Shown here piece after piece: positions 1 through 8,608 of a DNA stretch of 24,288 nt. The stretch covers positions 1-24,288 of the forward strand of contig DAOTTW010000282.1 of NCBI GenBank assembly GCA_034437615.1. The letters are read 5' to 3'. Made by a program: the position numbers and the translations under genes. The notes beneath the pieces are model-generated. The model searched no databases. It was given only the letters and a program-made list of their open reading frames with translations, and was not told the origin of the DNA. The first letter of the stretch is position 1. Every line of letters starts with the position of its first letter. The DNA is from DAOTTW01 sp034437615 (lineage in GTDB: Bacteria > Chloroflexota > Anaerolineae > Aggregatilineales > Phototrophicaceae).

Positions 1-283
1 CACGCAGGGTTGGGCGGCGATGGAAGTGCTGATGGAAGGCGTGCGTATTGTGCTGCAAGACGGCGATGAACTGACAGGCCCGAACATCAAAGCCGCGCTG
101 GAAACACTCGAAGGCTTCGAGACGGGCGGTTTGATGGCTCCGGTGACGTTTACACCAGAAGATCACCGTGCGAACCGTGCTTTGCAGATTTACCGCGTCG
201 AAGATGGCGTTTGGTTAGAGGCCAGCGACCTGATCGACCTGCGCGACTTTGAAGGCGACGATATGGCTGCGGCCAGTGACTAA
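1..283 (+). CDS. Branched-chain amino acid-type ABC transporter substrate-binding protein, C-terminal fragment
   Basis: This is the 3' end of a gene that enters from the left edge; the frame is open from base 2, so the Met codon at 20 is probably internal. The visible part (about 93 residues) has the pattern of the C-terminal lobe of a periplasmic binding protein type 1 (LivK/Leu-Ile-Val family): a helix followed by 'GPNIKAALETLEGFETGG', then 'PVTFTPEDHRANRALQIYRV'. In that family the segment 'G..i...le......G....v.ft..dH.....v.i..v' closes the solute-binding domain. A LivF-like ATPase follows 80 bases downstream, which supports the assignment and suggests the permease genes lie upstream of the window. 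The ligand cannot be told from this fragment; aromatic or branched acids, amides or amino acids are all possible. Confidence 0.75.
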   Translation, partial: TQGWAAMEVLMEGVRIVLQDGDELTGPNIKAALETLEGFETGGLMAPVTFTPEDHRANRALQIYRVEDGVWLEASDLIDLRDFEGDDMAAASD

Positions 284-363
284 ACAAGTTGCTACGTCAC
301 ATCAGAGGGCGTGGGATAACCGCGCCCGCCTGCATGTGATTTCATGCTTCTGGGGAGGATGTG

Positions 364-1188
364 ATGCAAGCTCAAGCGGCAAACAATGATGTCATCCTGA
401 GCCTGAACAATATCGAAGTCATCTACAACGATGTAATCCTCGTGCTGAAGGGGTTGTCGCTTGAAGTGCCGCAAGGTCGTATCGTTTGCCTGTTGGGTGC
501 GAATGGCGCGGGTAAATCGACAACGCTCAAGGCTATCTCCGGTCTGTTAAAGCCTGAAAATGGCGACGTAACGGATGGCAGCATCGTATACAACGGCGAG
601 ACAATTCATAAACGCGAAGCCGCTTACATCGTGCGCAAGGGCATTTTTCAGGTGATGGAGGGGCGGCGCGTCTTTGGTCATTTGACGGTTGAGGAAAATC
701 TGCGTGCGGGCGGATACACTGTTCCAGATCGTAGCCACATCACGCAGCGTATGGACCTCGTTTATGCGTACTTCCCGCGTCTGAAAGAGCGCCGCACGCA
801 AGTATCTGGCTTTTTATCCGGTGGTGAGCAACAGATGTTGGCCATCGGACGCGCAATTATGGCTGAGCCACGCATTATCCTGTTGGATGAGCCGTCGCTT
901 GGGCTAGCGCCGCTGCTGGTGCAAGAGATTTTTGGCATCATTAAGCGCATTAATGAAGAAGAGGGCACAACGATCTTACTGGTCGAGCAGAATGCCAACA
1001 TCGCGCTTAACGTCGCGCATTACGCCTACATCATGGAAAGCGGGCGTATTGTGCTTGATGGGACGCCAGACGAACTTAAGAACAATGCCGATGTGCGCGA
1101 ATTCTATCTCGGTTTAACGGAAGTGGGCGAGCGCAAGAGCTATCGTGAGGTCAAGCATTATAAACGTCGTAAACGCTGGTTGTCGTGA
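364..1188 (+). CDS. LivF-like ABC transporter ATP-binding protein
   Basis: Cytoplasmic ATPase subunit of a branched-chain-amino-acid-type importer, 274 residues from ATG 364. That start is preferred to GTG 361 because GGGGAGG (352-358) lies five bases upstream of it. Visible motifs are Walker A GANGAGKST (residues 45-53), Q-loop Gln96, the signature LSGGEQQ (141-147), Walker B IILLDEP (161-167), and LVEQN in the H-loop region, where LivF proteins carry Gln rather than His. The protein is longer than a minimal LivF (about 235 aa) because of a strongly basic tail from about residue 255 ('KHYKRRKRWLS'). From memory, such a tail marks a LivF subgroup often found near acyl-CoA ligases; that link is not visible here. 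It belongs with the binding-protein fragment just upstream. Confidence 0.9.
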   Translation: MQAQAANNDVILSLNNIEVIYNDVILVLKGLSLEVPQGRIVCLLGANGAGKSTTLKAISGLLKPENGDVTDGSIVYNGETIHKREAAYIVRKGIFQVMEGRRVFGHLTVEENLRAGGYTVPDRSHITQRMDLVYAYFPRLKERRTQVSGFLSGGEQQMLAIGRAIMAEPRIILLDEPSLGLAPLLVQEIFGIIKRINEEEGTTILLVEQNANIALNVAHYAYIMESGRIVLDGTPDELKNNADVREFYLGLTEVGERKSYREVKHYKRRKRWLS

Positions 1189-1269
1189 CCATCAAAAGAC
1201 AACGTATCCTCTTGCTTCGATGCAAGACAAACCAAAACGTAGCTAACACAGTAGGTTCAACACAAACAT

Positions 1270-2346
1270 ATGACACATCGTACTAACCTGTTCGATTTCG
1301 AACGTGACGCTGAAGGCGTGCTGGATATCGGCACCTTTGGTTATTATTACAGCGGTGCAGATGACGAAGTGACTAAGCGAGAGAATCGCGCCGCCTTTGA
1401 GAATGTACAGCTATTGCCGCGTATGTTGGTCGGAGTTGCGGAACGTGACACATCAACGACGGTGCTGGGGCAAAAGCTAGGTATGCCTGTAGTGATCGCG
1501 CCGATGGCGCTGGCGAAGATGGCTCATGCAGACGGTGAGCCTGGCATGGCGCGTGCAGCGGCGGATTTTGGCGTTCCGACAGCACTTAGCACGATGTCCA
1601 CAACGCGCCTTGAGGATGTTGCAGCAGCGGCAAGTGCGCCCATGTGGTTTCAACTTTATGTCTACAAAGACCGGGCTATCACAGAGCATCTGGTGAAGCG
1701 TGCAGAGGCCGCAGGCTATCAAGCGCTGGTGCTGACGGTGGATGTCCCTGTCATCGGCAACCGCGAACGCGATGTACGCAACGAATTTAAGGTTGCAGCG
1801 GGCATCCAACTGGCCAATCTGGTTGATTTTGCGTTGCAGGACATACCAAACGAGGAGCGTGATTCAGCACTTGGCAAGTATATATCGGAACAGGTTGACC
1901 CGTCACTGGCATGGCGAGATGTCGATTGGTTGGCGTCGATTACATCGTTGCCAATCTTAGTTAAGGGTATCTTGCGTGCCGACGATGCACAGAAAGCACT
2001 CGATCATGGCGCAAAGGGCATTGTGGTGTCAAATCACGGCGGCCGACAACTCGACACAGCTATATCGACATTTAATGCCTTGCAGATGATTGCGCCGACT
2101 GTCGGTGATCGTATGGAAATTCTGATGGATGGTGGCGTCAGACGTGGCACAGACATCTTGAAGGCGTTGGCGCTTGGGGCAAAAGCGGTCATGGTCGGAC
2201 GACCCATTATGTACGGCTTGGCTGTCGGTGGTGAATCCGGTGTACGTGAGGTATTGCGCATCCTGCACCGTGAATTTGACGCGGCTCTGGCATTATGCGG
2301 TTGCCGAACCGTTACGGACATCACACCCGATCTCATCCTACGTTAA
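1270..2346 (+). CDS. FMN-dependent alpha-hydroxy-acid oxidizing enzyme (lactate/glycolate oxidase family)
   Basis: A 358-residue TIM-barrel flavoprotein, the normal length for the glycolate oxidase / lactate oxidase / lactate 2-monooxygenase family, which oxidises an L-2-hydroxy acid to the 2-oxo acid using FMN. Family residues are in place: Tyr26 in GYYYSGA, the flavin-contact segment 'VIAPMALAKMAH' (75-86), Gln128 and Tyr130 in FQLYVYKDR, Arg165/167 in GNRERDVRN, Lys232 in ILVKGI (flavin N1), the catalytic base His256 and substrate Arg259 in SNHGGRQLD, and the phosphate-binding DGGVRRG and MVGRP. No signal peptide is seen, so it is probably cytoplasmic. The AGGT upstream is a poor ribosome site at long spacing. 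Substrate and electron acceptor (oxygen or quinone) cannot be read from the sequence. It stands alone between two transport systems, with 81 bases before it and 54 after. Confidence 0.88.
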   Translation: MTHRTNLFDFERDAEGVLDIGTFGYYYSGADDEVTKRENRAAFENVQLLPRMLVGVAERDTSTTVLGQKLGMPVVIAPMALAKMAHADGEPGMARAAADFGVPTALSTMSTTRLEDVAAAASAPMWFQLYVYKDRAITEHLVKRAEAAGYQALVLTVDVPVIGNRERDVRNEFKVAAGIQLANLVDFALQDIPNEERDSALGKYISEQVDPSLAWRDVDWLASITSLPILVKGILRADDAQKALDHGAKGIVVSNHGGRQLDTAISTFNALQMIAPTVGDRMEILMDGGVRRGTDILKALALGAKAVMVGRPIMYGLAVGGESGVREVLRILHREFDAALALCGCRTVTDITPDLILR

Positions 2347-2400
2347 AACTGTCCTGGGCATTAGCAATAAACAGAAAGACGATTGACATGAAAATGACCT

Positions 2401-3486
2401 ATGTCTGCCACTGACAGTTCTGCTGTGTTGAGCAAAGAGAAAACCAAGAACAGCGACACCAAGCCCTTTCGTATCAACTTTCCGTTGCGCGTGCTGATGC
2501 TGGCGTTTGTTACGGGTGCGATTATGTCCGCGTCCAACGTCAATATCGGCTCAATCGGGCAGGGGTTAGGATTGTCGTTGGTGGGCGTTGGCGTGTTTAT
2601 CACGTTTCGCATCCTGAATTTTCCTGATCTTACGGTAGATGGGTCGTTTCCGGTTGGTGGGGCGACTGCGGCCATATTGATCGTCGGTGGAACGATGGCC
2701 GAATGGACATTGCCACTGGGCTTTGTTGCTGGCGCGTTGGTGGGTCTAGCAACAGCGCTGATACACATCCTATTTAAGATCGAGGGTTTGCTAGCTAGCA
2801 TCATTGTGATGACCGGGGCGTATACGATTACATTGCGCATTATGGGTACGAGCAACATCCCGCTTTTAATGGAGCGCACGCTACTCACACCTTATCAAGA
2901 GCCAGTACGGACCTTTATGGTGGATACATTTGGCGACGATACGCGGCGTCAGGCTGGTAACCTCGTTGAGATTGGTATTTTTCTCGTTGTTGTTGGGGCG
3001 TTGTTGCTGCTGCTTAACTGGTTTCTGCACACCGAGATAGGTCTGGCAATGCGTGCGACAGGCAAAAACAAGCAGATGGTGCGGGCGCTGGGTGTGAACA
3101 ACAACGTGATGGTAATTATGGGCCTGATGCTGTCGAATGGCCTATGTGGGATTGCTGGCGCATTGGCGGTGCAACAACTGGGCTTTGCAGATGTACAGAT
3201 GGGTGTCGGCATGATCGTGCGCGGCTTGGCCGCTGTCATGATCGGTGAGGTGCTGCTGCAACCTAAAACCATCGGGCAGCGTGCGTTTGCGGCAGCGACT
3301 GGCATGGTCGTCTTTGAAGTGTCGCGGGCTTGGGTTTTCTCAGCGCTGGATTTGCGAGCATCCGACGTGCGCTTGGTCAGCGCGTTAGTGGTGTTGGCTG
3401 CGCTTGCTGCACCGACACTCAATCAACGCTGGCGCACATGGCAACGCCGACGCTCACAGTTGCCGACGGGGGGTGAGAATGCTTGA
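2401..3486 (+). CDS. ABC transporter permease (COG4120 / TrpY-like family)
   Basis: An inner-membrane permease of 361 residues with about eight to nine hydrophobic segments after a polar N-terminus of some 28 residues. The segment 'FRILNFPDLTVDGSFPVGG' (about 76-94) is the hallmark of the BPD_transp_2-type permeases that pair with COG2984 binding proteins; the cytoplasmic coupling loop is seen as 'LAMRATGKNKQMVRALGVN'. Members with known function import tryptophan or related compounds (TrpXYZ of streptococci), but most are uncharacterised. No good ribosome site precedes ATG 2401, so a somewhat later start is possible. The stop overlaps the ATPase gene by eight bases, and the binding-protein gene follows. 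Confidence 0.88.
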   Translation: MSATDSSAVLSKEKTKNSDTKPFRINFPLRVLMLAFVTGAIMSASNVNIGSIGQGLGLSLVGVGVFITFRILNFPDLTVDGSFPVGGATAAILIVGGTMAEWTLPLGFVAGALVGLATALIHILFKIEGLLASIIVMTGAYTITLRIMGTSNIPLLMERTLLTPYQEPVRTFMVDTFGDDTRRQAGNLVEIGIFLVVVGALLLLLNWFLHTEIGLAMRATGKNKQMVRALGVNNNVMVIMGLMLSNGLCGIAGALAVQQLGFADVQMGVGMIVRGLAAVMIGEVLLQPKTIGQRAFAAATGMVVFEVSRAWVFSALDLRASDVRLVSALVVLAALAAPTLNQRWRTWQRRRSQLPTGGENA

Positions 3487-4273
3487 TCTGAACAATGTCG
3501 ATGTGACTTTTAACCCTGGTGCGCCAAGCGAGGTTCGGGCGCTGCGCGAGATTTCGCTGCATGTCCGCAAGCAGGAATTCGTGACGGTCATCGGTGCCAA
3601 CGGTGCAGGTAAAAGCACGTTATTCAACGCAATTGCAGGTAGTGTCAGCCCAGAGCGTGGTCATATCACACTGAAAGGGCGCGACATTACGAATTGGTCA
3701 GAGCCGAGACGCTCAGCGTTTATCGGGCGTGTGTTTCAAAATCCGGCTTTGGGCACGTGCCCTGGTCTCAGCGTGCGTGAGAACTTATCGCTTTCGATGA
3801 CGCGAGGTAAAACACGCGGCTTGCGCCCTGGCGTGAAGCGTCAGCATGAAGACTTATTCTTTGAGCGCGTCAAAGAGGTTGGCATGGGGCTTGAGCATCG
3901 CCTAGATGCGGATGTCGGCTTGCTTAGTGGCGGTCAACGGCAAGCCATCACGTTGATTATGGCGACGCTAACGCAACCGCAGATTCTGCTTTTAGACGAA
4001 CACACCGCTGCGCTGGACCCGAATGCTGCTGCGCAAATTCTTGAATTGACGGTGTATCTGGCGCGTGAATTGCAACTCACGACGGTGATGATTACGCACA
4101 GTATGCAGCAGGCGTGTGATGTAGGGGATCGTGTGATGATGATGAACCGGGGTCAGGTGCTTTTTGAAATCGCAGGGCCAGAACGCCAGGATTTGCAGGT
4201 AAGTGATCTTGTGGAGCGCTTCCGTGCCTTGCGGACCGGAGATGCATTGACGGACCGTTCTTTGTTGGAATAG
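3479..4273 (+). CDS. ABC transporter ATP-binding protein (COG1101 / TrpZ-like)
   Basis: A 264-residue ATPase partner of the permease just upstream. ATG 3479 is preferred: it overlaps the permease stop by eight bases, follows a G-rich ribosome site (GGGGGGTGAG), and begins the usual 'MLDLNNVDVTFNPG'. An upstream in-frame ATG at 3404 would add an unrelated 25-residue tail. Motifs seen are Walker A GANGAGKST, Q-loop 'RVFQNPALGTCPGLSVREN', signature LLSGGQRQAITLIMA, Walker B ILLLDEHTAALDP and H-loop VMITHSMQQA. The His after Asp-Glu (DEHTAALDP) in place of Pro is typical of this ATPase group. It energises uptake of the solute captured by the 4365-5480 product. Confidence 0.9.
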   Translation: MLDLNNVDVTFNPGAPSEVRALREISLHVRKQEFVTVIGANGAGKSTLFNAIAGSVSPERGHITLKGRDITNWSEPRRSAFIGRVFQNPALGTCPGLSVRENLSLSMTRGKTRGLRPGVKRQHEDLFFERVKEVGMGLEHRLDADVGLLSGGQRQAITLIMATLTQPQILLLDEHTAALDPNAAAQILELTVYLARELQLTTVMITHSMQQACDVGDRVMMMNRGQVLFEIAGPERQDLQVSDLVERFRALRTGDALTDRSLLE

Positions 4274-4364
4274 CACATCGCGGGTAGAATAAGCGCTCAG
4301 CTAGGCGATGATGCCTGCTGCAAACGAATTTTGTCAGTTTAGAGGCTTTGGAGTGAAGTGAAAA

Positions 4365-5480
4365 ATGCGTAAATTATTGATCTTGCTATTGCTTGTGGTT
4401 TTGGCTGTGCCTATTGTTGCACAGGATGCTGATGAAGATATGCCGGTCATCGGTTTTATGCAGTTTGTGTCGCATCCGGCGCTGGATGCAGGCCGTGATG
4501 GTGCCGTTGAGGTGCTGGAAGCAGCCGGATATGTGGACGGCGAGACTGCACGCTTTTTGTATGGGAACGGTGAAGGGGATATTCCGACGCTGAGCACAAT
4601 CGCCAATAACTTTGTCGATGAGGGCGCGGATTTAATCATCGCGACCAGTACGCCAGCCTTGCAAGCCGCATTTGCCGCAACAGCCGACATCGGAGAGCCG
4701 CCTGTGATCTTCAATGTGGTAACCAGCCCTTATGCCGCAGGTGTGGCTGATACAGCTTGTATCAAGCCTGGTTGGGTCACGGGGTCGCAGGCGCTAGCGC
4801 CCTATGCGGATACTGTGCCGCTGATCTTCGAGATTGTGCCGGATGCGGAGAGCGTGGGCTATATTTACAATACAGCAGAAGCGAACTCTGTCGCCAATAC
4901 GGAAATTATCGAGCCATTGATGGCAGAGCTTGGCCTGAATATGGAGATTCAAGAAGTCTCGAATTCGTCCGAGGTGCCAACTGCTGCTGAAGCGCTGATT
5001 TCGCGTGGCGTTGATATCTTCTACGTGGCGACAGATAGCACCGTCGTCGCTGGGTTAGAAGGCTTGATTGCAGTTGCGAATGAAAATCAGGTGCCCGTAA
5101 TCGCCAGTGACCCGTCAAGCGCTCCGCGTGGGGCTGTGCTGGCGCAAGGGCTGGATTATACGCAGGAAGGGCGTGATGCAGGCCGTATTGCGGTGGCTTA
5201 CCTGAATGGTGAAATTGATATTGCAGAGACGGGCATCAGCCGCCAGACGCAGAATTTGCTAGCTGTAAACCTGGATGCAGCAGAAGCGCAGGGCGTGACC
5301 GTGCCGGAGCGCTTGTTGGAAATCGCTGGCATGGTTGTCGAAGGCGGCGAAACCGCGATGGCTGAGCGCGAGATGGTGGACGCTGAAGCGCAAATCGAGG
5401 CTGATGCGGCGTTCCTAGAAGCGCTTTTCTGCTCTGAAGAGCGCATCGAAGAGCAACAGGCTGAACTCGATTCAGAATAA
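4365..5480 (+). CDS. ABC transporter substrate-binding protein (COG2984 / TrpX-like)
   Basis: An exported solute receptor of 371 residues. Residues 1-19 form a classic signal peptide (basic MRK, a Leu/Val-rich core, then PIVA before Gln-Asp), consistent with signal peptidase I cleavage; no lipobox cysteine is seen. The body is a type 1 periplasmic-binding fold: 'PVIGFMQFVSHPALDAGRDG' near the start, 'ADLIIATSTPALQAA', 'DIFYVATDSTVV', 'NQVPVIASDPSS', and the late 'GRDAGRIAVAYLNGE'. These are the landmarks of the COG2984 family that pairs with the two genes upstream. GGAG at 4350-4353 sits 11 bases before the ATG. The acidic, Glu-rich C-terminus (about 330-371) goes beyond the usual domain end. 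The ligand is not determinable; aromatic amino acids are one precedent. Confidence 0.87.
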   Translation: MRKLLILLLLVVLAVPIVAQDADEDMPVIGFMQFVSHPALDAGRDGAVEVLEAAGYVDGETARFLYGNGEGDIPTLSTIANNFVDEGADLIIATSTPALQAAFAATADIGEPPVIFNVVTSPYAAGVADTACIKPGWVTGSQALAPYADTVPLIFEIVPDAESVGYIYNTAEANSVANTEIIEPLMAELGLNMEIQEVSNSSEVPTAAEALISRGVDIFYVATDSTVVAGLEGLIAVANENQVPVIASDPSSAPRGAVLAQGLDYTQEGRDAGRIAVAYLNGEIDIAETGISRQTQNLLAVNLDAAEAQGVTVPERLLEIAGMVVEGGETAMAEREMVDAEAQIEADAAFLEALFCSEERIEEQQAELDSE

Positions 5481-5483
5481 GTC

Positions 5484-5552
5484 GTCGTTGCACTCAACGA
5501 CATCTGAATAAATTCTGCAAAAGAGGGTGCATTGCCCCTCTTTTGCTTTTTT
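5484..5552 (+). terminator. Intrinsic terminator of the ABC importer operon
   Basis: A perfect 11-bp stem (5517-5527 pairing with 5536-5546, GCAAAAGAGGG with CCCTCTTTTGC) with an 8-base loop is followed directly by six T (5547-5552). It starts 36 bases after the binding-protein stop codon. A second perfect stem, GTCGTTG (5484-5490) and CAACGAC (5495-5501) with a 4-base loop, lies between the stop codon and the terminator and has no T-tract; it may protect the mRNA 3' end. Confidence 0.9.
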
Positions 5553-5619
5553 GTGTGTACATGCATCTTCTGCTCTGTATTGTTTGTGCTGTAAATGTCA
5601 ACGTGTGTTGCATCGTTGC

Positions 5620-5647
5620 TTGCACTCTAGGTACTCTTGGGTACAAT
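5620..5647 (+). promoter_or_regulatory. Candidate sigma70-type promoter for the MoxR-Bat operon
   Basis: TACAAT (5642-5647) is a good -10 hexamer, with TTGCAC (5620-5625) 16 bases upstream as a partial -35 match. It lies after the strong terminator of the previous operon and about 40 bases before the GTG start of moxR, where a promoter is expected. This rests on motif matching only. Confidence 0.45.
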
Positions 5648-5687
5648 GTGCCGTGTTTGATAAGCATGTCAACCGGAACGCGACCAC

Positions 5688-6680
5688 GTGGAATCCAACC
5701 GTAGCTATCAGCTAAACGAACGCATCCAGCAAGAAAGCGCCTTTATTGAGGATATTGTCACGGAAACGCGCCGTGTGCTTGTCGGTCAGCAAGACCTTGT
5801 AACGCGCTTGTTGATCGTTATGCTGTGCAGGGGGCATATTATCATCGAAGGGGTGCCAGGGCTGGCAAAAACACTAGCTGTAAGCACTTTATCGGCTACT
5901 GTGCGGGCACAGTTCCAGCGTGTGCAATTTACCCCGGATTTATTGCCGTCAGATGTGATTGGCACAGAAATCTACAATCAGCATACGGGCGAATTCCAGA
6001 CGCGGCTCGGCCCGATTTTCGCGAACATTGTGCTGGCCGATGAGATCAACCGCGCACCGGCAAAAGTGCAATCGGCATTGCTAGAAGCGATGGCCGAACG
6101 ACAGGTGACGATTGGGGATGCGTCACATCGTCTACCGGATTTGTTCATGGTGCTGGCAACGCAGAATCCCATCGAGCAGGAGGGTACGTATCGGTTGCCA
6201 GAAGCACAACTTGATCGCTTTATGCTCAAGGTCAATGTGACGTATCCGACGCGCTACGAAGAAGAGACGATTATGGATCGCATGTCACGCACAAGTCAAC
6301 CACGTGCGCAGGCAGTCGTGTCACCGGATGTTATCTTGCGTGCACAGCAACTTGTTGATGATATTTACGTGGATCGCAAGATCAAGCAGTATATTCTAGA
6401 CATCATCTTCGCATCACGTGAACCGCAGACCTACAATATGGATGAGCTAGCACCGCTCATTCAGATGGCGGCATCGCCGCGTGCAACGTTGTCTTTGCTG
6501 AAGGCATCGAAAGCCCACGCATTTCTACAGCAGCGCAGCTACGTCACACCGAATGATGTAAAGGCCATAGCGAACGATGTTCTACGTCATCGCATCGGGG
6601 TAACGTTTGAAGCAGAAGCCCGTGATGTAACACAGGAAGACATCGTTAACGAAATATTGCAACGCACGCAGGTACCGTGA
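5688..6680 (+). CDS. moxR: MoxR-family AAA+ ATPase
   Basis: A cytoplasmic AAA+ ATPase of 330 residues, normal for MoxR; the family is thought to act as a chaperone or activator for VWA-domain proteins encoded next to it. Seen are Walker A GVPGLAKT (55-62), 'QFTPDLLPSDVIG' (80-92), Walker B IVLADEINRAPAK with Asp118/Glu119, sensor-1 Asn150 in ATQNPIEQEGTY, the arginine region LDRFM (165-169), and the C-terminal lid with 'ASPRATLSLLKASKAHA'. The GTG start at 5688 has only a weak ribosome site (CCGGAA). It is the first gene of an eight-gene operon and its TGA overlaps the next ATG (TGATG). Confidence 0.93.
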   Translation: MESNRSYQLNERIQQESAFIEDIVTETRRVLVGQQDLVTRLLIVMLCRGHIIIEGVPGLAKTLAVSTLSATVRAQFQRVQFTPDLLPSDVIGTEIYNQHTGEFQTRLGPIFANIVLADEINRAPAKVQSALLEAMAERQVTIGDASHRLPDLFMVLATQNPIEQEGTYRLPEAQLDRFMLKVNVTYPTRYEEETIMDRMSRTSQPRAQAVVSPDVILRAQQLVDDIYVDRKIKQYILDIIFASREPQTYNMDELAPLIQMAASPRATLSLLKASKAHAFLQQRSYVTPNDVKAIANDVLRHRIGVTFEAEARDVTQEDIVNEILQRTQVP

Positions 6681-7579
6681 TGAGCAACCCTCAAAATGTT
6701 TTGCAGCAAGCCTTGACCTCTAAGGTCCGCCGCATCGTGATCGAAACGCGGCGCGTCGTAGATAGCACACTTGCTGGTATGTATCACTCGATGTACAAGG
6801 GGCAGGGCTTAGCGTTTGAGTCTGTGCGTCCGTATGAACCTGGTGATGACATCCGCAACCTGGACTGGAACGTGACGGCCCGCACTAACGAGGCGCATAC
6901 CAAGCGTTTCATTGAAGAGCGTGAGCTTACTGTCGCTATCTTGTTTGATAGCAGCGCATCATCTGCGTTCGGCACGGTTAATCGTTCCAAACGCGAACTA
7001 GCTGCTGTGATCGGCGCAGCGTTGGCGCTGGCTGCCATCGCAAATGATGATAAGGTCGGCTTGATGTTATTCAGTGATACGGTGAATCGCTATATACGTC
7101 CCCGCAAAGGCAGTCGCCATGCGCTACACCTGATCCGTGAGATGGTTGAGCCGCCTATACAGGGGAATCAGACAGATATTGGCCAGGCGTTGCGGGTTGC
7201 GAACCAACTGTTAAAGCAGCGCTCTATTGTCTTTGTCATCTCAGATTTTTTGATGGAGCCGCAGAACTATTTCCAGCAACTTTTGCTCTTAAATCAGCGT
7301 CATGATCTGGTATCTATCGTCGTTACAGACCCGCTAGAGGCAGCATGGCAAAATGTCGGCCTAGTTGCCGTTAATGACATGGAAACAGGTGAGCAGGTGT
7401 GGGTGGATAGCGGCTCACGGCGTTGGCGTCGTCACTTTCAAGAACAGGCTGCGCAATTGCATAAGCAGCGTGATGAGGCCTTGAGGCGTGCGCGTGTAGA
7501 CTATGCCACGATTTCTGTAGAGCAAGACTACGAGCAAGAGCTGGTACGTTTCTTCCGGCGACGACTGCGGCGACATTAG
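6680..7579 (+). CDS. DUF58 domain protein (MoxR-associated, VWA-like)
   Basis: A 299-residue soluble protein of the DUF58 family. The diagnostic motif 'RPYEPGDDIRNLDWNVTAR' spans about residues 50-68, and a VWA-like domain follows with a MIDAS-type DSSAS (90-94). No transmembrane segment is seen, so it is probably cytoplasmic or membrane-peripheral. The start is ATG 6680, which shares one base with the moxR stop (TGATG) and indicates translational coupling; GTG 6677 would add only one residue. DUF58 proteins are near-constant neighbours of MoxR, and their exact role is not known. The C-terminal third (about 225-299) is rich in Arg and Gln with a basic end (FFRRRLRRH). Confidence 0.9.
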   Translation: MSNPQNVLQQALTSKVRRIVIETRRVVDSTLAGMYHSMYKGQGLAFESVRPYEPGDDIRNLDWNVTARTNEAHTKRFIEERELTVAILFDSSASSAFGTVNRSKRELAAVIGAALALAAIANDDKVGLMLFSDTVNRYIRPRKGSRHALHLIREMVEPPIQGNQTDIGQALRVANQLLKQRSIVFVISDFLMEPQNYFQQLLLLNQRHDLVSIVVTDPLEAAWQNVGLVAVNDMETGEQVWVDSGSRRWRRHFQEQAAQLHKQRDEALRRARVDYATISVEQDYEQELVRFFRRRLRRH

Positions 7580-7609
7580 GTGTTACATAGCTTGATGGTT
7601 CGGTAGATA

Positions 7610-8608
7610 ATGCCTTTACCTCGCACAATACCGCTTCTGCTGGTCTTCATGTGTTTGTTTTGTCATACGTTTGTGGCAACAGCGCAGGCCGAAGGCATCT
7701 GGCTATTGCCACAAGCGCCGCCTCGGATCGGTGACCCGGTGCTTGTGACGCTACGCTTGCAGCTACCCGATGGTGCGCAACCATTCATCCCTGCAATGCT
7801 GGAAGCCTGGAATGCATCTGCTGAGTTTGCTGGTGAGATCGAAACACGGCCCGTCGGAACAGTACGCTATCTAACTGACGGTAGCCGCGCTGTCGAACAA
7901 GATTTTGAGGTGCTATTTTGGCGACCTGGGAATTATACCCTAGCCCCGATGGTCATCGCGTATCAGCTTGCAGAGGGTCAAGCTCAGACGCTTACTGTGC
8001 CGGAAACTCAACTCGATGTTGCATCAGTCCTGATACCTGGCGATAGGGAGTTTCGGTCATTGCCACCAACGTATCCGGTCAGCTTATTCGGACTCATCTT
8101 ATCTGCTGTTGTTGCTGTGCTTGTCCTGCTGCTGACCACCGTGATTTTTGTGTTACGGCGGCAGGTTGTACGAGTAATACCGTCCATTCAGGCTAGCCGA
8201 GAACGTGAAAAGCCACAGGTTGCTTATAATTTGGAGCACACGCTTGTCGAATTGGAAAACATACAGCGCTCAAGCATCAATAACGATGAAAAGTATAGCC
8301 GCTCACTTGATTTTATACGGCATTACATCGGAAATAGGCTAGAGGCGGTTGTCTTCGAGATGACATCTGTTGAACTGTTACAATGGATTGAGCATACACG
8401 CCGCGTATCACCGCAATTGTTGGATGAGCTAGCACGCCTGATGGCTGAAAGTGATCTTGCGCGCTTTTCCGGTGACGCACCATCGGACGTGCAGGTTCGT
8501 TATTTCGTGCAGCGTGCACGTAACTGGGTTATTCAGACGCATGAGCATGTGCGCTCAGAATCAGAAGAAGAGGACGGCATAGGTAATGTTCCGCTTCGCT
8601 CAGCCTGA
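7610..8608 (+). CDS. BatD/DUF4381-like membrane protein of the MoxR-Bat operon
   Basis: A 332-residue exported and membrane-anchored protein. It has a signal peptide (1-26, ending ATAQA), an extracytoplasmic beta-rich domain of about 120 residues with 'GDPVLVTLRLQLPDG' and 'WRPGNYTLAPMVIAYQL', a single membrane helix (about 157-183) followed by RRQ, and a helical cytoplasmic tail with 'YSRSLDFIRHYIGNRLEA' and 'ELLQWIEHTRRVSPQLLDEL'. The N-terminal part resembles one BatD repeat and the tail resembles the DUF4381 type found between DUF58 and BatA genes in other bacteria. The match is by architecture and position, not a strong motif. Its 3' end overlaps batA by 23 bases. Confidence 0.65.
   Translation: MPLPRTIPLLLVFMCLFCHTFVATAQAEGIWLLPQAPPRIGDPVLVTLRLQLPDGAQPFIPAMLEAWNASAEFAGEIETRPVGTVRYLTDGSRAVEQDFEVLFWRPGNYTLAPMVIAYQLAEGQAQTLTVPETQLDVASVLIPGDREFRSLPPTYPVSLFGLILSAVVAVLVLLLTTVIFVLRRQVVRVIPSIQASREREKPQVAYNLEHTLVELENIQRSSINNDEKYSRSLDFIRHYIGNRLEAVVFEMTSVELLQWIEHTRRVSPQLLDELARLMAESDLARFSGDAPSDVQVRYFVQRARNWVIQTHEHVRSESEEEDGIGNVPLRSA

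Noticed and set aside
1210..1227. Inverted repeat TCTTGC/GCAAGA after the LivF-like gene
   Set aside because: The stem is only six base pairs and no T-tract follows, so it does not qualify as an intrinsic terminator.
2388..2414. Eight-codon frame (ATG 2388) overlapping the permease start
   Set aside because: No ribosome site, no conserved feature, and a length expected by chance.
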